Shown here: positions 4,853 to 6,595 of the stretch, piece after piece
How positions within the stretch are numbered: the stretch's first letter is position 1
Layout of the letters: every line of letters begins with the position of its first letter
Assembly (NCBI GenBank): GCA_007128515.1
Contig: SKXI01000409.1
Coordinates: forward strand, 1 to 6,595
Source: Halococcaceae archaeon
Lineage (GTDB): Archaea; Halobacteriota; Halobacteria; Halobacteriales; Halalkalicoccaceae
Direction: 5' to 3'
DNA: 6,595 nt
The notes under the pieces: model-generated
Database searches by the model: none
What the model saw: only the letters and a program-made list of their open reading frames with translations
What the model was told of the DNA's origin: nothing
Position numbers and translations under genes: made by a program

Positions 4853-5677
4853 ATGACCGAGAGAGACCACACGGAGGGCGTGAGAACCGACGGTGGCGAG
4901 GCACAGACCGACGGCGGCGAGACCGACGGCGGCGCCGGACTGCCGGCGAACGTCCCGCCGGACGACCAGACGCCGACCTGGCACGACCGGAAAGCGAGAA
5001 CCCAGGGGCTCTCGCGGCTCACCTACGAGTACTTCGAGCGGGCGCGCTACGAGGACCAGGTGCTCAGACAGGAGTCCGACTACGTCGAGCGTGACGTGCT
5101 CGCCTTCCCGACCTGGCCCCACGAGACGATCCGGAACCTGGCGATCACGAGCTTCTTCCTCGGGATGATGTTCTTCGTGAGCGCGGCGCTCCCGCCGCAC
5201 CTGCCGGACCCGGCCGATCCCGCGAACACGCCGCCGGTGATCCTGCCCGACTGGTACCTCTACTGGTCGTTCGGGCTGCTCCACCTCGACCCGATCAACC
5301 CGAACCTGGCGATCCTCGGCGGCGACAAGCTCGTCTCCGACCGTGTCTACGGCGTGCTCGCGAACCTGGTCGTCGTCGGCTTCATCGCCATGGTGCCGTT
5401 CCTGAACAAGGGTTCGGCACGCCGGCCGGTCGAGGAGCCGTTCTGGGGGGCGCTCGGCGTCGCGGGCGTCGTCTTCGCGATCACCATCGCGATCGTCCCG
5501 ATCCAGAACATCGTCGCGGAGTTCATCGACATCATGACGATCAACCTGCTGTTCGCGCTCTCGTTCATCCTCCCGGTCGTCGCCTTCTTCATCGCTTACG
5601 CGGTGTTGAAGACGATGCAGGAGGGCTACATGTACGAGCTGAACAAGCGGTACTACCGCCTGCGGCCGCCGCGGTAG
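4853..5677 (+). CDS. petD: Cytochrome b, C-terminal subunit (subunit IV-like) with PDWY Qo motif
   Basis: A 274-residue partner of PetB that completes the quinol-oxidising site. The first 40 residues are acidic and Gly-rich, with three TDGG repeats, and are likely disordered. Helices follow at about 95-114 (E), 165-185 (F), 197-217 (G) and 230-253 (H). Residues 132-135 (PDWY, in the context PDWYLYWSFG) lie between helices E and F, where the PEWY motif of bc1 and b6f complexes contributes to the Qo site; here the acidic residue is Asp. The four helices match the E-H half of a full-length cytochrome b, whereas plastid subunit IV has three. The protein therefore combines a split-gene layout with a bc1-like helix count. 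There is no Cys. ATG 4853 is two bases after petB, with GGAG about 11 bases upstream. The next gene begins seven bases after its stop. Confidence 0.94.
   Translation: MTERDHTEGVRTDGGEAQTDGGETDGGAGLPANVPPDDQTPTWHDRKARTQGLSRLTYEYFERARYEDQVLRQESDYVERDVLAFPTWPHETIRNLAITSFFLGMMFFVSAALPPHLPDPADPANTPPVILPDWYLYWSFGLLHLDPINPNLAILGGDKLVSDRVYGVLANLVVVGFIAMVPFLNKGSARRPVEEPFWGALGVAGVVFAITIAIVPIQNIVAEFIDIMTINLLFALSFILPVVAFFIAYAVLKTMQEGYMYELNKRYYRLRPPR
4886..4933 (+). repeat. Three copies of a 12-base ACCGACGGYGGC unit coding for TDGG
   Basis: Copies begin at 4886, 4907 and 4922, differing by one base (T or C at the third position of the third codon), and encode residues 12-15, 19-22 and 24-27 of PetD. The spacing of 21 and 15 bases keeps the reading frame. 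This looks like small in-frame repeat expansion in a disordered cytoplasmic tail, a common feature of haloarchaeal proteins, and probably does not affect the catalytic core. Confidence 0.75.
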
Positions 5678-5684
5678 CCACCCC

Positions 5685-6044
5685 ATGAGTTCTTCAGAGC
5701 AGCCGACGGTCGACAGCGAACGGTCCCCGGACAGCGCCGACGGGGCGAGCGCCGGCGACGGCCCACGCTCGCGGTCCGTGGCAGTTCCGATGCGGATCTA
5801 CAAGGCGGTGACGGTCTTCTCGACGCTCTTCGCGGTCTTCGGCGTCGTCGGGGGGTTCGTCATCCTCGACACGGCGACGAACCGCGCGACCGCGGATCTA
5901 GAGGAGATCAGCCTCCCGCTCGCGCTTCTCGGGCTGGGACTCATCGTCGGGGCGTCGGCGATGTACGCCTTTTCGACCCGGTTCGAGGCCGAGGAGATGA
6001 GAAAACCTAAAGAGCGGTCCGACGAAGGCTCCGGTAATGGCTGA
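5685..6044 (+). CDS. Two-helix membrane protein in the bc operon (DUF7315-like)
   Basis: A 119-residue protein with a Ser/Asp-rich N-terminal tail of about 30 residues, membrane helices at about 41-61 and 77-97, and a charged C-terminal tail (KPKERSDEGSGNG). The loop between helices is short and acidic. There are no Cys or His residues, so a direct redox cofactor is unlikely; a structural or assembly role is more plausible. It follows petD by seven bases with no obvious ribosome binding site. Its last eight bases overlap the start of the next gene, so the two are probably translated together. I recall the family as DUF7315 (unverified). The membrane location is well supported and the link to the complex rests on operon position. 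Confidence 0.82.
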   Translation: MSSSEQPTVDSERSPDSADGASAGDGPRSRSVAVPMRIYKAVTVFSTLFAVFGVVGGFVILDTATNRATADLEEISLPLALLGLGLIVGASAMYAFSTRFEAEEMRKPKERSDEGSGNG

Positions 6045-6312
6045 CGAGTTCATCAAGGGGCTGGCGATCCTCACGGGCTCCGGCATGGTCTGGTTCACCG
6101 TGGCCGCGTGGTACCGGACCGAGGGCTTCGGCGGTACCCAGTTGATCGCGCCCCGACCCGAGGAGGACCTCGGGACCTACGGCGAGGCGCTGCTCGTGAT
6201 CGGCGACATCGCGCTCTACTTCGCGCTCATCGGCGCGATCACCTTCTGGGTGCTCGTGCCGGCGTTCCGCGAGGGTCGACGCGCCTGGGAGGAGCGTCAG
6301 CGCGCCGACTGA
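6037..6312 (+). CDS. Small two-helix membrane protein, last gene of the bc operon (DUF7314-like)
   Basis: A 91-residue protein with helices at about 8-25 and 51-74, joined by a soluble loop containing GFGGTQLIAPRPEEDLG. The positively charged end (FREGRRAWEERQR) suggests that the C-terminus is cytoplasmic and the loop faces outside, where Rieske and halocyanin act. There is no Cys or His. ATG 6037 lies inside the previous gene (TAATGG), an eight-base overlap indicating coupled translation. No T-rich tract follows the stop, so the transcript end is not obvious. I recall the family as DUF7314 (unverified). Small single- or double-helix subunits are usual in bc1 and b6f complexes, so an accessory-subunit role is a reasonable inference without direct evidence. 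Confidence 0.82.
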   Translation: MADEFIKGLAILTGSGMVWFTVAAWYRTEGFGGTQLIAPRPEEDLGTYGEALLVIGDIALYFALIGAITFWVLVPAFREGRRAWEERQRAD

Positions 6313-6355
6313 GACGGACCCTCCCGCCGCGTCCCCTCGCTCTCCGACGAAACGG

Positions 6356-6361
6356 TTTCTT
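6356..6361 (+). promoter_or_regulatory. Weak TATA-like element for the gene at 6385
   Basis: TTTCTT is centred about 27 bases upstream of ATG 6385, the position expected for a leaderless start, but it departs clearly from the haloarchaeal consensus. The 72-base gap is pyrimidine-rich near the start codon (CCCTCTTTCCC) and lacks a purine-rich ribosome binding site, which also fits leaderless translation. The gap separates the gene from the bc operon. Confidence 0.3.
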
Positions 6362-6384
6362 CGGTTCGGTCCCTCTTTCCCGAC

Positions 6385-6591
6385 ATGCCCACCAGCGTCG
6401 CGACGCCTGCGGCGGACGAACCGTGTGCCTACTGTGGATCCCGGATCTTCGACCACGACCCGATCTGTGTGCGCGACTGTGCCCGGGACTGTGGCTCGCC
6501 GATCTACTTCTGTAACTACGCCTGTCTCTCGATCCACGTCGAGGAGAACGGACTGACCGTGGGCGACGCGTGTGCGTGGTCGCCCGAGTGA
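6385..6591 (+). CDS. Small Cys-rich, probable zinc-binding protein (DUF7576/TRASH-like)
   Basis: A 68-residue protein with eight cysteines (C14, C17, C28, C32, C36, C43, C47, C63) and two histidines (H24, H51). The pattern C-x2-C (CAYC) near the start, followed by YFCNYAC (C-x3-C) and a nearby His, resembles TRASH/YHS-type metal-binding domains and the small haloarchaeal Cys-rich family I recall as DUF7576 (unverified). Between them lies an unusual CVRDCARDC segment with Cys every fourth residue. There is no signal peptide or membrane helix, so it is cytoplasmic, where free cysteines are expected to bind a metal (zinc most likely). The start at 6385 is the only ATG near the open frame's beginning. 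The tail ends in VGDACAWSPE. Function is unknown; zinc structure, metal sensing or a protein-protein adaptor are all possible. It follows the bc operon in the same direction after 72 bases. Confidence 0.85.
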   Translation: MPTSVATPAADEPCAYCGSRIFDHDPICVRDCARDCGSPIYFCNYACLSIHVEENGLTVGDACAWSPE

Positions 6592-6595
6592 TCGC

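Noticed and set aside
4607..5686. Minus-strand open frame of 359 codons opposite petB/petD
   Set aside because: Antisense to two genes with clear functional motifs; the translation is a low-complexity Arg/Val/Asp/Glu string without recognisable domains.
6313..6384. Intrinsic terminator after the bc operon
   Set aside because: The gap has no T-rich run longer than three bases and no clear stem-loop; only scattered pyrimidines are seen.
1..6595. CRISPR arrays, tRNA or rRNA genes, insertion sequences
   Set aside because: No regularly spaced direct repeats, no tRNA-like cloverleaf, no rRNA stretch and no transposase reading frame were found by eye.

Overview
The window comes from a haloarchaeon (class Halobacteria). 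The DNA is very GC-rich, the proteins are strongly acidic, and two secreted proteins carry twin-arginine (Tat) signals. Several genes have TTTAA-like TATA boxes about 27 bases before the start codon, as in leaderless haloarchaeal transcripts, and there is a membrane-anchored blue copper protein of the halocyanin type. The genus cannot be fixed from this sequence.

Layout. Positions 25-411 (minus) encode a small winged-helix protein of the haloarchaeal DUF7344 type. Across a 122-base divergent spacer, 534-737 (plus) encodes a tiny, extremely acidic, probably disordered protein. Its stop codon interlocks, within one CTAG, with the stop of the convergent gene at 734-1216 (minus), which encodes a four-helix membrane protein. 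An 88-base divergent promoter region separates that gene from 1305-2111 (plus), which encodes an acidic cytoplasmic domain followed by two membrane helices. A tight plus-strand operon then runs from 2163 to 6312: halocyanin, a two-helix membrane protein, a Rieske iron-sulfur protein, the N-terminal half of cytochrome b (PetB), the C-terminal half (PetD), and two more small two-helix membrane proteins. A separate Cys-rich, probably zinc-binding protein follows at 6385-6591.

How the genes work together. The operon encodes a haloarchaeal bc1/b6f-type quinol-oxidising complex. PetB carries the bis-histidine ligands of two b hemes, with b6-type spacing. PetD carries the Qo-site motif in its PDWY form. 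The Rieske protein would take one electron from quinol and pass it onward. No protein here contains a CxxCH heme-c site, so no cytochrome c1 or f is encoded locally. The membrane-anchored halocyanin is the first gene of the operon and is the obvious candidate to fill that role. Three uncharacterised two-helix proteins (2795-3181, 5685-6044, 6037-6312) interleave with the core subunits, two of them by overlapping reading frames. They are the best candidates for accessory subunits or assembly factors. The membrane proteins at 734-1216 and 1305-2111 may also belong to this respiratory module, on gene position only.

DUF numbers given here are from memory and were not checked against a database.
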